The notes under the pieces: model-generated
Databases searched by the model: none
The model's input: only the letters and a program-made list of their open reading frames with translations
Told to the model about the DNA's origin: nothing
Translations under genes and position numbers: made by a program
From: Pseudomonadota bacterium
GTDB lineage: Bacteria > Pseudomonadota > Gammaproteobacteria > Ga0077536
Direction of reading: 5' to 3'
NCBI GenBank assembly: GCA_018668255.1
Contig: JABISZ010000096.1
Coordinates: forward strand, 1 to 43,574
DNA: 43,574 nucleotides
Shown: positions 17,851 through 25,786 of the stretch, piece by piece
How the letters are laid out: the number at the start of each line of letters is the position of its first letter
How positions within the stretch are numbered: position 1 is the first letter of the stretch

Positions 17851-17924
17851 TCAGTAGCAAGCTTTCACATTACTTTAGTTGGAAGAATTTTAAAGAAAGT
17901 TCACATAAATCGGGGAAGAATATA

Positions 17925-18329
17925 ATGATCAAGCTAGTATACTGCCTAAGAAAAAAAGCTGAGGTGTCGCAGAAAGAATTTAACCAATACTGGAGGGAAA
18001 AACATGGCCCTCTAGTCACCAGCTTCGCAAGAGACATAAACGCTGTGAAATACGTGCAAAGCCACACGATAGAAACACCTCTTAACCAAAGCTTTATCGA
18101 TTCTCGAGGCCTTGAAACACCTTATGAGGGCATCACGGAGGTCTGGTGGCGCTCAGAGAAAGAACTGAATGACGCCATGAACACAAATGAAGGGAAAAAA
18201 GCTTTTCAAGCTCTTTTAGAAGATGAAAGTGGATTTATTGACTTCTCGCGATCGCAAGTATTCATGACAAAAGAAAATCTCATTTTCGACGCTGATCTAA
18301 ACATACCATATGACGGCGCGCCAAATTGA
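17925..18329 (+). CDS. EthD-domain protein
   Basis: A 134-residue protein of the dimeric alpha-beta barrel type. MIKLVYCLRKKAEVSQKEF followed by YWREKHGPL is the standard EthD opening, and YEGITEVWW with a C-terminal FSRSQVFMTKE completes the fold. EthD proteins occur near degradative oxygenases, sometimes as accessory or heme-related factors. The ATG at 17925 starts the family fold directly; 34 in-frame codons before it do not resemble the family. GGGGAAG lies about 7 bases upstream. It is followed by the UPF0178 gene after 35 bases. Its precise role is unknown. Confidence 0.75.
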   Translation: MIKLVYCLRKKAEVSQKEFNQYWREKHGPLVTSFARDINAVKYVQSHTIETPLNQSFIDSRGLETPYEGITEVWWRSEKELNDAMNTNEGKKAFQALLEDESGFIDFSRSQVFMTKENLIFDADLNIPYDGAPN

Positions 18330-18364
18330 TCGCTTCTCAAGCAAAAGTATAGCGATTTAAGGGG

Positions 18365-18817
18365 TTGAAAATCTGGGTAGATGCAGATGCATGTCCTAAA
18401 GTAATTAAAGAAATACTCTACAACGCGGCAAGGAAAAGAAGTGTTTTGGTTATCTTCGTCGCTAATCAGGTGCTTCAATTACCTATTTCTGAGAATATTA
18501 AATTTCTTAAGGTTAAGGCGGGTTTCGACGTCGCTGATAACGAAATTGTCGAGAGAGTTGAGGGTCAAGATCTCGTGATAACGGCTGATATCCCTCTTGC
18601 TCAGGAGATCTTACAGAAAGGGGCACTTGCTCTAAATCCTAGAGGAGAGCTTTACTCTAGCGACACTATCGATGCCAAGGTCACAATCCGAGACTTCTAC
18701 GATACGATGCGCTCTAGCGGTCTACAAACAGGTGGCCCGCCGCCGCTAACTCCAACAGATAAGCGCAATTTTGCTAATCAACTTGATAAAATATTAACAA
18801 GAAATCAGAAAAAATAA
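18365..18817 (+). CDS. UPF0178 (YaiI/YqxD) family protein
   Basis: A 150-residue protein. [51 protein letters not shown] and the closing [19 protein letters not shown] with ALNPRGELY are the full UPF0178 (DUF188) family signature. The acidic DAD and DxxIV residues recall PIN-like nucleases, but no activity is established for most members. The start is a TTG at 18365. It lies 35 bases after the EthD-like gene. It is a conserved cytoplasmic gene of unknown role. Confidence 0.88.
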   Translation: MKIWVDADACPKVIKEILYNAARKRSVLVIFVANQVLQLPISENIKFLKVKAGFDVADNEIVERVEGQDLVITADIPLAQEILQKGALALNPRGELYSSDTIDAKVTIRDFYDTMRSSGLQTGGPPPLTPTDKRNFANQLDKILTRNQKK

Positions 18818-18837
18818 ACACTTTTTAAACGCGACAA

Positions 18838-18860
18838 CGGCGGTAATCTTGCGCCGCTTT
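18838..18860 (+). terminator. Possible terminator after UPF0178 gene
   Basis: CGGCG at 18838-18842 pairs with CGCCG at 18852-18856 and is followed by CTTTCT. The hairpin is short but well placed, 20 bases after the stop codon. Confidence 0.4.
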
Positions 18861-19013
18861 CTGTATGCGCGGCGTGCAATCCTGCTGAAGAGAATCCCCC
18901 ATACTTTAACCACAGTCCAGCTAATGTATGATCCCATAAATAAATACTTTAATCGTTAGCGAAACTCAAACTTACTCTTAAAACCCTGACAAAGAATGCT
19001 TTTAACTTTCCAT

Positions 19014-19631
19014 CTAACTAGATTTTAAGCTCGCACAAACTAGTGCATTAAAAAAACCTTCTATCTCATTAGCGGTCAGTCCTCTAAATTTCATTTGAGC
19101 GATAATCGTACCTGCTCCACAGATCAGGTGGGCAGCCCAAACCGGATTAACGGTTTCACCAACTTCACCACTTTTTATACCATCTTTGACGATTCGCTCG
19201 AATTTTTCGAGCAATCGATCCTGAAATAATAAAAATTTCTGCCAAGCTTGATCAGTAGCCACAGCTCCCCAATTCAGGAAAATTCTTGCATAAACTGAAT
19301 CATTATCAATAGCATTTGAGTAAGCACGCACTATAGATAGAAGCTTATCGTTAGCCCTTTTTTCTCCTTCGGACGATCGATCTACAAGTTCTAATAAATA
19401 CAGCTCCACCTCATCTAGGACCGCGTTCAAAAGATCTAAACGCGTGGGGAAATAAAGAAATACAGTTGGCGTTGACACACCCGCTGCTATTGCGACCTTG
19501 CCGTGATTAATGTTTGCAATGCCCTCCTGAGAGCAGAGCTGCATAGCCGTAGACAGCAACTGGCGCTGACGACCCATAGGATCCATTCGAGCCGCCCGTT
19601 TACGTTTGTTATTTGCAATTTGTGTAGCCAT
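19014..19631 (-). CDS. TetR-family transcriptional regulator
   Basis: A 205-residue regulator. The N-terminal helix-turn-helix (RQLLSTAMQLCSQEGIANINHGKVAIAAGVSTPTVFLYF, read as LLSTAMQLCSQEG, VAIAAGVS and TVFLYFPTRLDLL) is typical of TetR. The C-terminal helical part, from about residue 70, would bind a ligand. It is divergent from the alkane hydroxylase gene and the space between contains an inverted repeat, so it probably controls that gene and itself. The ligand is unknown; an alkane or fatty acid is a reasonable guess. Confidence 0.85.
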   Translation of the reverse strand: MATQIANNKRKRAARMDPMGRQRQLLSTAMQLCSQEGIANINHGKVAIAAGVSTPTVFLYFPTRLDLLNAVLDEVELYLLELVDRSSEGEKRANDKLLSIVRAYSNAIDNDSVYARIFLNWGAVATDQAWQKFLLFQDRLLEKFERIVKDGIKSGEVGETVNPVWAAHLICGAGTIIAQMKFRGLTANEIEGFFNALVCASLKSS

Positions 19632-19738
19632 GAATAACCATTTGCGTGGATAACTTTTTAAGTGTTAGTAGATAGAATAACCCTTATGACCTTAGCTGTC
19701 TTGCTATCCTAACCAAAAACCGTGTACTCTATCTTTAT

Positions 19739-19758
19739 TAATGACAATTTTATCATTA
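19739..19758. promoter_or_regulatory. Candidate TetR operator upstream of alkB
   Basis: TAATGA at 19739-19744 and TCATTA at 19753-19758 form a perfect inverted repeat with an 8-base spacer. It is 26 bases before the alkane hydroxylase ATG and inside the divergent region with the TetR gene. The size fits a TetR dimer site; binding is inferred. Confidence 0.45.
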
Positions 19759-19783
19759 TAGACAAACTGGGGAGACAAGAACT

Positions 19784-20965
19784 ATGGATACAGCTATTAG
19801 CCTGAAAGGTTACGTAGACAAACGTCGCCACCTTTGGCTAAGCCAACCGTTTCTTCCCCTTCTACCCAGTCTCAGCTGCTATGCTGCATTCTTATATGAC
19901 GCCCCTATATTTTACTGGCTAACAGTAATATTCTGGTTTGGACTAATAGCTTTTCTAGACCAAGCCGCTCCTAAAGATAGCAACAACCCACCTGAAAATT
20001 TACAGCATTCAATTGAAGACGACCCCTATTATATGAGGGTCATAGTTTGTGGGGCACCTGTTTATCTTGTTAACTATGGTTACGTTGCTTGGTTTATAGC
20101 GAATCATGAAATGTCGCTGGCTTCTTATGTTGGAATCTCAATCTCTATGGGAATAGTCTCGGGGTTGGCTTTAGCCGTCGGTCATGAATTTGGACATAAG
20201 ACTTCTCGCTTTTGCCGCAGGATGGGTAAATATTTCCTTGCTGTCGGCGGAGTAGGGCAGTTCCTGATCGGCCATTTAAAAGGCCACCATGTGCACGTCT
20301 CAACTCCTAAAGACTTTGCAAGTTCCCAAATGGGGGAATCTTTATACCATTTCGGCTTTATGAGAGAGCAACCTGGATTTTTCAAACGTTCTTGGACCCA
20401 TGAAAAAGAGCGCCTAGCCAGAAAAAAACTCAGTGCCTGGAGCTTACAGAATGAAACTTTACAGCAATACCTTGGCACGACGTTCATTTTTTCAGTCTTA
20501 ACATTAACTTTCGGTTGGATTGTCCTACCGATGTTACTGCTTCAAATGTATGTCTGTTGGTGGTATCTGACATTAATAGAATACTGTCAGCACTATGGTC
20601 TACTAAGACAGGAAAAAGTAAACGGGGATTATAGTTGGAACGATTCCAGCGGTCGTCCGACTGCACATATTTCCTGGAATACCAATATGATCGCTTCTAA
20701 CAACTTACTACTAAATTTTGTCCGCCACTCAGGTCATCACATGCGCTCAACCCGTTGGTACCAGGCGCTTCGAGACACGGATTTAGATGGGACACCCACA
20801 CTACCTTACTGCTATCCTCTTATGTTCATAGCTGCCATGTTCCCTCCTCTGTTTTATTCCATTATGGACAAACGTGTATTACACCTAGCAGGCGGCGACT
20901 TGGAAAAAATCAACGTATTTCCGCCAGCAAAAGATCGACTAATAAAACAGTATGGTAATTTATAG
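19784..20965 (+). CDS. alkB: Alkane 1-monooxygenase (AlkB-type di-iron hydroxylase)
   Basis: A 393-residue integral membrane hydroxylase that would oxidise the terminal carbon of alkanes, or a related chain, to the alcohol. The di-iron histidine boxes are all present: HEFGH (H134, H138), HLKGHH (H164, H168, H169), QHYGLLRQ (H270) and RHSGHH (H315, H318, H319). Hydrophobic helices lie near 26-60, 91-130 and 230-265. The last box reads RHSGHHMRS where the usual form is RHSDHHA, and MI replaces the HI of the preceding NHI; this is a divergent branch. GGGGAG precedes the ATG. No rubredoxin or rubredoxin reductase gene lies nearby. TetR control is likely. Confidence 0.85.
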   Translation: MDTAISLKGYVDKRRHLWLSQPFLPLLPSLSCYAAFLYDAPIFYWLTVIFWFGLIAFLDQAAPKDSNNPPENLQHSIEDDPYYMRVIVCGAPVYLVNYGYVAWFIANHEMSLASYVGISISMGIVSGLALAVGHEFGHKTSRFCRRMGKYFLAVGGVGQFLIGHLKGHHVHVSTPKDFASSQMGESLYHFGFMREQPGFFKRSWTHEKERLARKKLSAWSLQNETLQQYLGTTFIFSVLTLTFGWIVLPMLLLQMYVCWWYLTLIEYCQHYGLLRQEKVNGDYSWNDSSGRPTAHISWNTNMIASNNLLLNFVRHSGHHMRSTRWYQALRDTDLDGTPTLPYCYPLMFIAAMFPPLFYSIMDKRVLHLAGGDLEKINVFPPAKDRLIKQYGNL

Positions 20966-21021
20966 CAAAAAATACTCCCCTATTTTATAAATAGCGGCTC
21001 ATGTAGATAAATTCTGAACAT

Positions 21022-21054
21022 AAAAAAAGGAGGGATGCAGTACACCCCTCCTTT
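21022..21054 (-). terminator. Strong rho-independent terminator after the 29-aa gene
   Basis: On the minus strand AAAGGAGGG pairs perfectly with CCCTCCTTT around an 11-base loop (arms at 21046-21054 and 21026-21034) and a run of seven T follows. It ends transcription of the small gene at 21087-21176. A second small hairpin (GGTTG/CAACC, 21061-21076) lies between. Confidence 0.85.
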
Positions 21055-21086
21055 GTGACTGGTTGCATCAACAACCCTGGCCACTC

Positions 21087-21176
21087 TTATAGGCTAGCAA
21101 CCTTTAACAGCAGAAAGATCTCTCGCCCATAATTAGCACCAACAAGCTGTGACGCGTTTTCCATATCACTAGACAT
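21087..21176 (-). CDS. 29-aa peptide gene of unknown function
   Basis: I do not recognise this peptide. It begins MSSDMENASQ, continues LVGAN, and ends YGREIFLLLKVASL, so it has an acidic-polar start and a hydrophobic, partly basic end. No cysteine is present and no export signal is clear. The reasons to call it are the exceptional ribosome-binding site 8 bases upstream, an ATG start, a TAA stop, and a strong terminator 33 bases after the stop. A promoter-like TATACT lies about 35 bases before the ribosome-binding site. It follows the SDR gene by 104 bases and may be its own unit. It could be a modified-peptide precursor, a small regulator or a leader peptide; nothing in the window settles which. 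Confidence 0.55.
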   Translation of the reverse strand: MSSDMENASQLVGANYGREIFLLLKVASL

Positions 21177-21179
21177 CAA

Positions 21180-21191
21180 GATCACCTCCTT
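21180..21191 (-). promoter_or_regulatory. Near-perfect ribosome-binding site of the 29-aa gene
   Basis: The minus strand reads AAGGAGGTGATC, twelve bases complementary to the 3' end of 16S rRNA, with GGAGG 8 bases before the ATG. No other gene here has so extended a match. Confidence 0.75.
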
Positions 21192-21254
21192 TTCGAAATA
21201 TTTAAAGGTTTAGTATATTGCTAAATAATAATTTTCGAAAGCTTAGTTTTCGAA
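21190..21254. repeat. Three TTTTCGAA direct repeats upstream of the 29-aa gene
   Basis: TTTTCGAA occurs at 21190-21197, 21232-21239 and 21247-21254; each includes the palindrome TTCGAA. They lie in the 104-base region between the SDR stop and the small gene, around a possible TATACT. They may be regulator sites. Confidence 0.4.
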
Positions 21255-21279
21255 TCTCTCGCTTAAGCTTAAACACCCA

Positions 21280-22044
21280 CTATTGAGCTATCCAACCACC
21301 ATCTACAGGTAAGGCAACACCAGTCATATAGCTAGCTTTCGCAGATAAGAGCCATGCAACCGCTTCTCCAATCTCGCTAGGCGCTGCAATACGCTTCATC
21401 GGAACTTGTCCCAACATCTTTTCCTTGATTTTATTATTCTCGTCGCCCGTCAACCTATTAAGCATAGGCGTCTCTATGAAACCGGGACATACGGCATTCA
21501 CTCGTATTTTTCTGCTCGCATACTCAAGCGCCACTGTTTTGGTCAGACCAAGCACTCCATGCTTAGAGGCGTTATAACCAGCTGCACCCGCAACGCCAAC
21601 CAGACCCGCAACTGATGCCGTACTTACAACACTGCCTCCATTCTCTTGTCCTATCATTTGCTTTACCTCGCATTTGATACAGTTGAAAACTCCAGTAAGA
21701 TTGACGCGCATCACTCGATCCCATTCATCGGCAGGATAATCGAGAACTTTTGATGCAGGGCCTTCTATTCCTGCGTTGTTATGAGCACCATCCAAAGACC
21801 CGTGCCGACTCACAATATCAGTAATGACATGCTCAACTTGCTCAAAATTCACCACATCCATATGGTGATACTCAGCTGCCCCACCTGCTTTAATAATGGC
21901 AGCAACAGTTTCTTCACCTTCTTTGTCCTGGACATCACCAATAATTACTGTCGCACCTTCTCTGGCGAGTATTTCTGCAGTGGCCCTACCTATACCAGTA
22001 CTACCTCCGGTAACCAGAATAATTTTTTCATTTAGTAGCGTCAT
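21280..22044 (-). CDS. Short-chain dehydrogenase/reductase (SDR)
   Basis: A 254-residue classical SDR. TGGSTGIGRATAE binds the dinucleotide, followed by VVIGDVQ-like VIIGDV with D favouring NAD. NNAGIEG, a serine in VSTASVAG and YNASKHGV give the catalytic set, and PGFIETPML with TGVALPVDGGW end the fold. It resembles cyclohexanol, glucose or 3-oxoacyl type dehydrogenases; the substrate is not known. AGGGG precedes the ATG. It diverges from the IsdG-like gene at 22.1 kb and lies upstream of the 29-aa peptide gene. Confidence 0.87.
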   Translation of the reverse strand: MTLLNEKIILVTGGSTGIGRATAEILAREGATVIIGDVQDKEGEETVAAIIKAGGAAEYHHMDVVNFEQVEHVITDIVSRHGSLDGAHNNAGIEGPASKVLDYPADEWDRVMRVNLTGVFNCIKCEVKQMIGQENGGSVVSTASVAGLVGVAGAAGYNASKHGVLGLTKTVALEYASRKIRVNAVCPGFIETPMLNRLTGDENNKIKEKMLGQVPMKRIAAPSEIGEAVAWLLSAKASYMTGVALPVDGGWIAQ

Positions 22045-22147
22045 ATTTTGCCCCTAGCTGATTGTTTTATGCATATTGAAAAGTTTAACTATATCGAATC
22101 ATATTACTAATACAATAACCCTCGTTATTACAAATAAGGAGCCATAT

Positions 22148-22456
22148 ATGTTTATCGCTATGAATAGATTCTCTGTAACTGAGGGTTCTGAGAAAAAATT
22201 TGAACTGATTTGGAAAAATAGAGACAAGAATCTAACTGGAGTGAGAGGTTTCATAGAATTCCACCTTCTTCGTGGACCGAAAGAAGATAGTAGTACGCTT
22301 TATTCATCTCATACTACTTGGCAGGACTATGATAGCTTTGAAGCTTGGACCAAGTCTGATGCGTTTAAAAAAGCGCATGCCAATGCAGGAAATCATAAAG
22401 GGTTATATTTAGGACACCCACAATTTGAAGGGTTCGAAGTTTTAGACGGGATTTAG
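22148..22456 (+). CDS. ABM/IsdG-like heme-degrading monooxygenase candidate
   Basis: A 102-residue protein with the antibiotic-biosynthesis-monooxygenase (dimeric alpha-beta barrel) fold. MNRFSVTEGSEKKFE, then the later segment FEAWTKSDAFKKAH, align with the IsdG/IsdI heme oxygenases. The three residues needed in those enzymes, Asn, Trp and His, fall at N6, W67 and H77 when counted from the ATG at 22148, almost the same numbers as in the Staphylococcus proteins. It could therefore free iron from heme. The ATG has AAGGAG 8 bases upstream; an earlier in-frame start would add 24 unsupported residues. It is divergent from the SDR gene. Confidence 0.75.
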   Translation: MFIAMNRFSVTEGSEKKFELIWKNRDKNLTGVRGFIEFHLLRGPKEDSSTLYSSHTTWQDYDSFEAWTKSDAFKKAHANAGNHKGLYLGHPQFEGFEVLDGI

Positions 22457-22603
22457 TTATTCTATAAAAGATGTCTCGCCAACTGCCCTTTCAGAGTATA
22501 GTGGTTTATAGAAGCAGACAGACTAGGACGCATCTCATTTAAACTGGGGCAATTACGACATTTATTGCCACTGAAATCCAGACACAATCATGGAGCTTGG
22601 ACA

Positions 22604-23266
22604 ATGCCACTAGATCAGATCTTACATCCCTCACTACTTGCGAAAACACAATTACTCACCAAATGGGCCCCCAAACCTGCCAACGCATTTGCAGCGCTAG
22701 CAACAAGCACCTTCAGTAATGCGGCTCTCTCAAAACATGAAAAAGAGTTAATAGCTATCGGGTGTGCACATACTCTGCGATGTCCTTACTGCATAGATTA
22801 CCATACAAGTCTCGCCCTCGAAGCAGGTGCCAGTAATGAAGAAATTATCGAGGCTGCTTGGGTCGGGATCATATCTGAAACCACTTCCTCTGTATCGCAA
22901 TTTCCTATCACGATAGATGCTCTTAACAGCGATCTAAAGAACTACCAAACTGAGAACTCGGTAGAGCAACTAAAACAGTTACGTGAAATGAACGAAGGGC
23001 CTTTGAAAAGCCTTGAACACCTTGAAAATAAAGTTTTTGAAAATAAGGTTCTGAAGAGCTCGTTTAAGCATCTTATCGCTCTTGCATGCGCACACAACAC
23101 CCGTGATCCGCAGTCCATAAAGAGATTAACTAAAATGGCGCTGAAAGCTGAATTTTCAAAAGCCCAGATCACAGAGTCCGTGTGGGTAGCGATCGAGATG
23201 GCAGCAGGAGCTTCATTTGGTCATGCCGGCCTGACCGCGGCTTTGCTCGAATCGTCAGATAACTAG
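22604..23266 (+). CDS. AhpD-like carboxymuconolactone decarboxylase family protein, two domains
   Basis: A 220-residue protein with two copies of the CMD/AhpD helical domain. The first contains HEKELIAIGCAHTLRCPYCIDYHT, where CPYC and the following His are the redox motif of AhpD-like peroxidase partners. The second repeats the frame (SSFKHLIALACAHNTRDPQSI) but has lost both cysteines, so only the first copy can act by thiol chemistry. The protein is probably cytoplasmic. ATG at 22604 is chosen with GGAG about 9 bases upstream; a TTG at 22565 would add 13 residues. It is followed by the isochorismatase-like gene after 43 bases. Confidence 0.8.
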   Translation: MPLDQILHPSLLAKTQLLTKWAPKPANAFAALATSTFSNAALSKHEKELIAIGCAHTLRCPYCIDYHTSLALEAGASNEEIIEAAWVGIISETTSSVSQFPITIDALNSDLKNYQTENSVEQLKQLREMNEGPLKSLEHLENKVFENKVLKSSFKHLIALACAHNTRDPQSIKRLTKMALKAEFSKAQITESVWVAIEMAAGASFGHAGLTAALLESSDN

Positions 23267-23309
23267 TTGTGCTAGCATCAAAAAAGATAACAATCTTGGA
23301 GAGTACAAA

Positions 23310-23957
23310 GTGAGCAACCTAAACATCTACAAGAGACAAGGCTTTGGAGAAAAATCTGGCTTTAAAGGTAAGTCAGCGCTCTTAATGGTTGATTTCGTGA
23401 ATGGATTTTGTGACCCAGAGTATTACGGTGGTGGAAACATTATAGACGCGATAAAGCGAACGAGAATTCTCCTCCAGACAGCTAGGGAGCTTAAAATTCC
23501 CATCGCCCATACCCGAGTTGTATATGAGAGTGATGGGTCTAACAAGGGTATTTTCTGTGAGAAAGTACCAGGGTTGGAACGACTGACTGAGAATGCCTAT
23601 ATTAGCCAAATAGTCGATGACCTCACACCAGAGCCTAACGAGTACGTTGTGAGGAAGACTCAAGCCTCAGCATTCTTCGGCACTGGTTTAGTATCATGGT
23701 TGATAGCAAGGAATATCGAAACTCTCGTCATAACAGGCTGTACCACATCGGGGTGTGTTAGAGCATCAGTAGTCGATTCAATGAGCTATAACTACCGAAC
23801 CATAGTGGTTACCGATTGTGTGGGAGATCGGGCTATAGGTCCTCACGAAGCTAATCTTTTTGATATGCAGCAAAAATATGCCGACCTTTATTCCGCTGAC
23901 GAAGTTATCAGTAAGTTAAAGGAGCAGAACCCAAAAGTTCTATCGGGTAAGCAGTAA
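23310..23957 (+). CDS. Isochorismatase-fold cysteine hydrolase
   Basis: A 215-residue amidohydrolase of the N-carbamoylsarcosine amidase, maleamate amidohydrolase type. The catalytic triad is visible: D in ALLMVDFVNGFCDP, K in VRKTQASAFFGTGL, and C in ITGCTTSGCVRAS. The closing VVTDCVGDRA is also typical. It would hydrolyse a small amide or carbamoyl compound; the target is not fixed by sequence. GTG at 23310 has GGAGAG upstream at a good distance. It follows the AhpD-like gene and converges with the LysR gene after 6 bases. Confidence 0.85.
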   Translation: MSNLNIYKRQGFGEKSGFKGKSALLMVDFVNGFCDPEYYGGGNIIDAIKRTRILLQTARELKIPIAHTRVVYESDGSNKGIFCEKVPGLERLTENAYISQIVDDLTPEPNEYVVRKTQASAFFGTGLVSWLIARNIETLVITGCTTSGCVRASVVDSMSYNYRTIVVTDCVGDRAIGPHEANLFDMQQKYADLYSADEVISKLKEQNPKVLSGKQ

Positions 23958-23963
23958 TAATAT

Positions 23964-24902
23964 CTACAAGCTTGGAACAATGACGCCCAGCATGCCGCTC
24001 TCAGCGCCCACCTTTGATGTGAAGTAACTGACAAAGTTTCTAATTTTTACTGCAATGTGCTGTCGACTTGCATAGAGAGCATAAAGAGGCTCGACTTTAG
24101 GCTTGCAATCCGAAAAATCAATTTCAACCAATTTTTGGTTGTATAACTCCTCGATAACAGCGTAGCGAGGTACATATGCAACTCCTAAGCCTTGGATTAC
24201 AGCTTGCACTACTGCACCTGTGTTAAAAGAGAAAAAGTTTCCCCTAACCGATTGTGAGATTATAGACCTTTGACTATCAAGAAACTCCCAAGAATCAGCT
24301 TCTTCCTGCATAGAACCGTCTACAACGCAATTGTGACCGGATAAGTCCTCAAGGCATCTGGGTACTCCAGCCTGTTCGATATAGCTAGGTGCAGCACACA
24401 ATACAAACGGTGCAGTCGCGACCTGTTTTCCTACCAAGGAACTATCTCTCATGCGACCCAAGCGAAATAATAAGTCCAACCGAGAGGCTACAACGTTTGG
24501 TTCGCTATTTTGCAAACCCAACTCGATTCTCAACTCAGGATTCTCGAGAATAAAGGTCGAAATAATTGGAGTTAATACAGTACGCCCGAAAGAGGGCGGG
24601 CAACTAATCCGTAAAATTCCTTTAGCACCAGTCGACAGCTCAACAACAGCGCCCTCTACATCCTCAACGCTTTGAAGGATAGTAACGGCTTTTTCTAGGT
24701 AAATGTCACCCGCGTGGGTGAGAGAGACCCCTCTCGTTGTCCGGTTAAGTAATCGCACACCCAGACTGTCCTCAAGCTGTTTAACTTGCTTAGACATCAT
24801 TCCAGGCGTGACGTTAAACTCTTTAGCAGCAAGAGAGAATGACCCGAGCTTTGCTACGGTCACTAAAGTGCGCATGCGTCCTAATTTGTCCATTTGAAGC
24901 AT
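23964..24902 (-). CDS. LysR-family transcriptional regulator
   Basis: A 312-residue regulator. The N-terminal winged helix (KLGRMRTLVTVAKLGSFSLAAKEF, then PGMMSKQVKQLEDSLGVRLLNRTTRGVSLTHAG) is a standard LysR DNA-binding domain, and a two-lobe ligand-binding domain follows from about residue 95. Start ATG at 24902; an in-frame ATG three codons on is equally possible. Its 3' end almost meets that of the isochorismatase-like gene, and its 5' end faces away from it. It may control genes elsewhere, for targets cannot be read from the sequence. Confidence 0.87.
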   Translation of the reverse strand: MLQMDKLGRMRTLVTVAKLGSFSLAAKEFNVTPGMMSKQVKQLEDSLGVRLLNRTTRGVSLTHAGDIYLEKAVTILQSVEDVEGAVVELSTGAKGILRISCPPSFGRTVLTPIISTFILENPELRIELGLQNSEPNVVASRLDLLFRLGRMRDSSLVGKQVATAPFVLCAAPSYIEQAGVPRCLEDLSGHNCVVDGSMQEEADSWEFLDSQRSIISQSVRGNFFSFNTGAVVQAVIQGLGVAYVPRYAVIEELYNQKLVEIDFSDCKPKVEPLYALYASRQHIAVKIRNFVSYFTSKVGAESGMLGVIVPSL

Positions 24903-24977
24903 AATATCTTATCAATAGTGCAATGCAACAAATATCGTTTATATCTGTGTAGTGAGTACTCACTTACAGCTTAGATT

Positions 24978-25748
24978 TTACCTCACGCCTAGCATCCACC
25001 CCTCTAATGCTGCTATTCTCCTTTCAGGCAATGTCAGAGGAGGGTTAAAATAAGCCGACAACATTTCTCGGCAATCCATTTCTTGCAGCCATCTGGCAAT
25101 AGAGTAAGCATCATGGTCATGCGACGCTCTCCCTTCAATATTATATCTGTTACGAAAAAGAGAGGAATTAACTTCCGCGATAACCGAATGATGCGCCTCT
25201 CTGAAAAAGCCATCAAAAGGCCAAAATTGGACCCTCCCTAAGAGGCTGGGATCACAGCGTAGCTCTTTCAGCCATGGCAGTCCTGCCAGCGCCGACCTCG
25301 ATTCATCCGGACAAACACCAGCGGAAAAGATACTTTTAACGTTACTGCTCCATTTCTCGCACAATCTCAGGTCCCGAGTATCTCCAAGAATAGGATTTTT
25401 TTTACGTAAAAAATCAACGTACATATGATCGTAATGCGCCGGCCAACGATCAGTAAAGTACTCCAGAAATGTTCCCCAATCAGGCAGTGTGTGATCTAAA
25501 AAATAGGACTCTGGAAAAGAAAAACTGTGGTCAACTCCTATTATGACTTCATTCTCTGAAAGCAAAAGTTCACGGATGTACTTGCCTACTTCTTTCCGAC
25601 ACCAGTGCCGAGCTGCAGCATCATAGGGCTCGACCTGTGCAGGCTCCGAACCGATCAAACACTCAAACACCTGCAGCTGAGGTAACCTCGATACCGGAGC
25701 TTTTAAACCCGAATAGTGAATTCCGACATATTTAGAAAATGTAGCCAT
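24978..25748 (-). CDS. DUF429-like hypothetical protein
   Basis: A 256-residue protein without an assigned activity. YVGIHYSGLK at the start, IIGVDHSFSFPESYF in the middle and DHDAYSIARWL near the end match the pattern of DUF429-type proteins, which have an RNase H-like fold with conserved acidic residues. There is no signal or membrane segment. It lies upstream of the LysR gene and downstream of the ChaC gene on the same strand, with 38 bases to ChaC, so it may be cotranscribed with ChaC. Confidence 0.6.
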   Translation of the reverse strand: MATFSKYVGIHYSGLKAPVSRLPQLQVFECLIGSEPAQVEPYDAAARHWCRKEVGKYIRELLLSENEVIIGVDHSFSFPESYFLDHTLPDWGTFLEYFTDRWPAHYDHMYVDFLRKKNPILGDTRDLRLCEKWSSNVKSIFSAGVCPDESRSALAGLPWLKELRCDPSLLGRVQFWPFDGFFREAHHSVIAEVNSSLFRNRYNIEGRASHDHDAYSIARWLQEMDCREMLSAYFNPPLTLPERRIAALEGWMLGVR

Positions 25749-25786
25749 AATTTAACAGACAGTAAAAAAAATGTAGTTATAACCTT

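Noticed and set aside
21087-21176. Small peptide as a PqqA or mycofactocin precursor
   Set aside because: It lacks the Glu-x3-Tyr pair of PqqA and the GMCGVY-type end of MftA, and no modifying enzyme is in the window.
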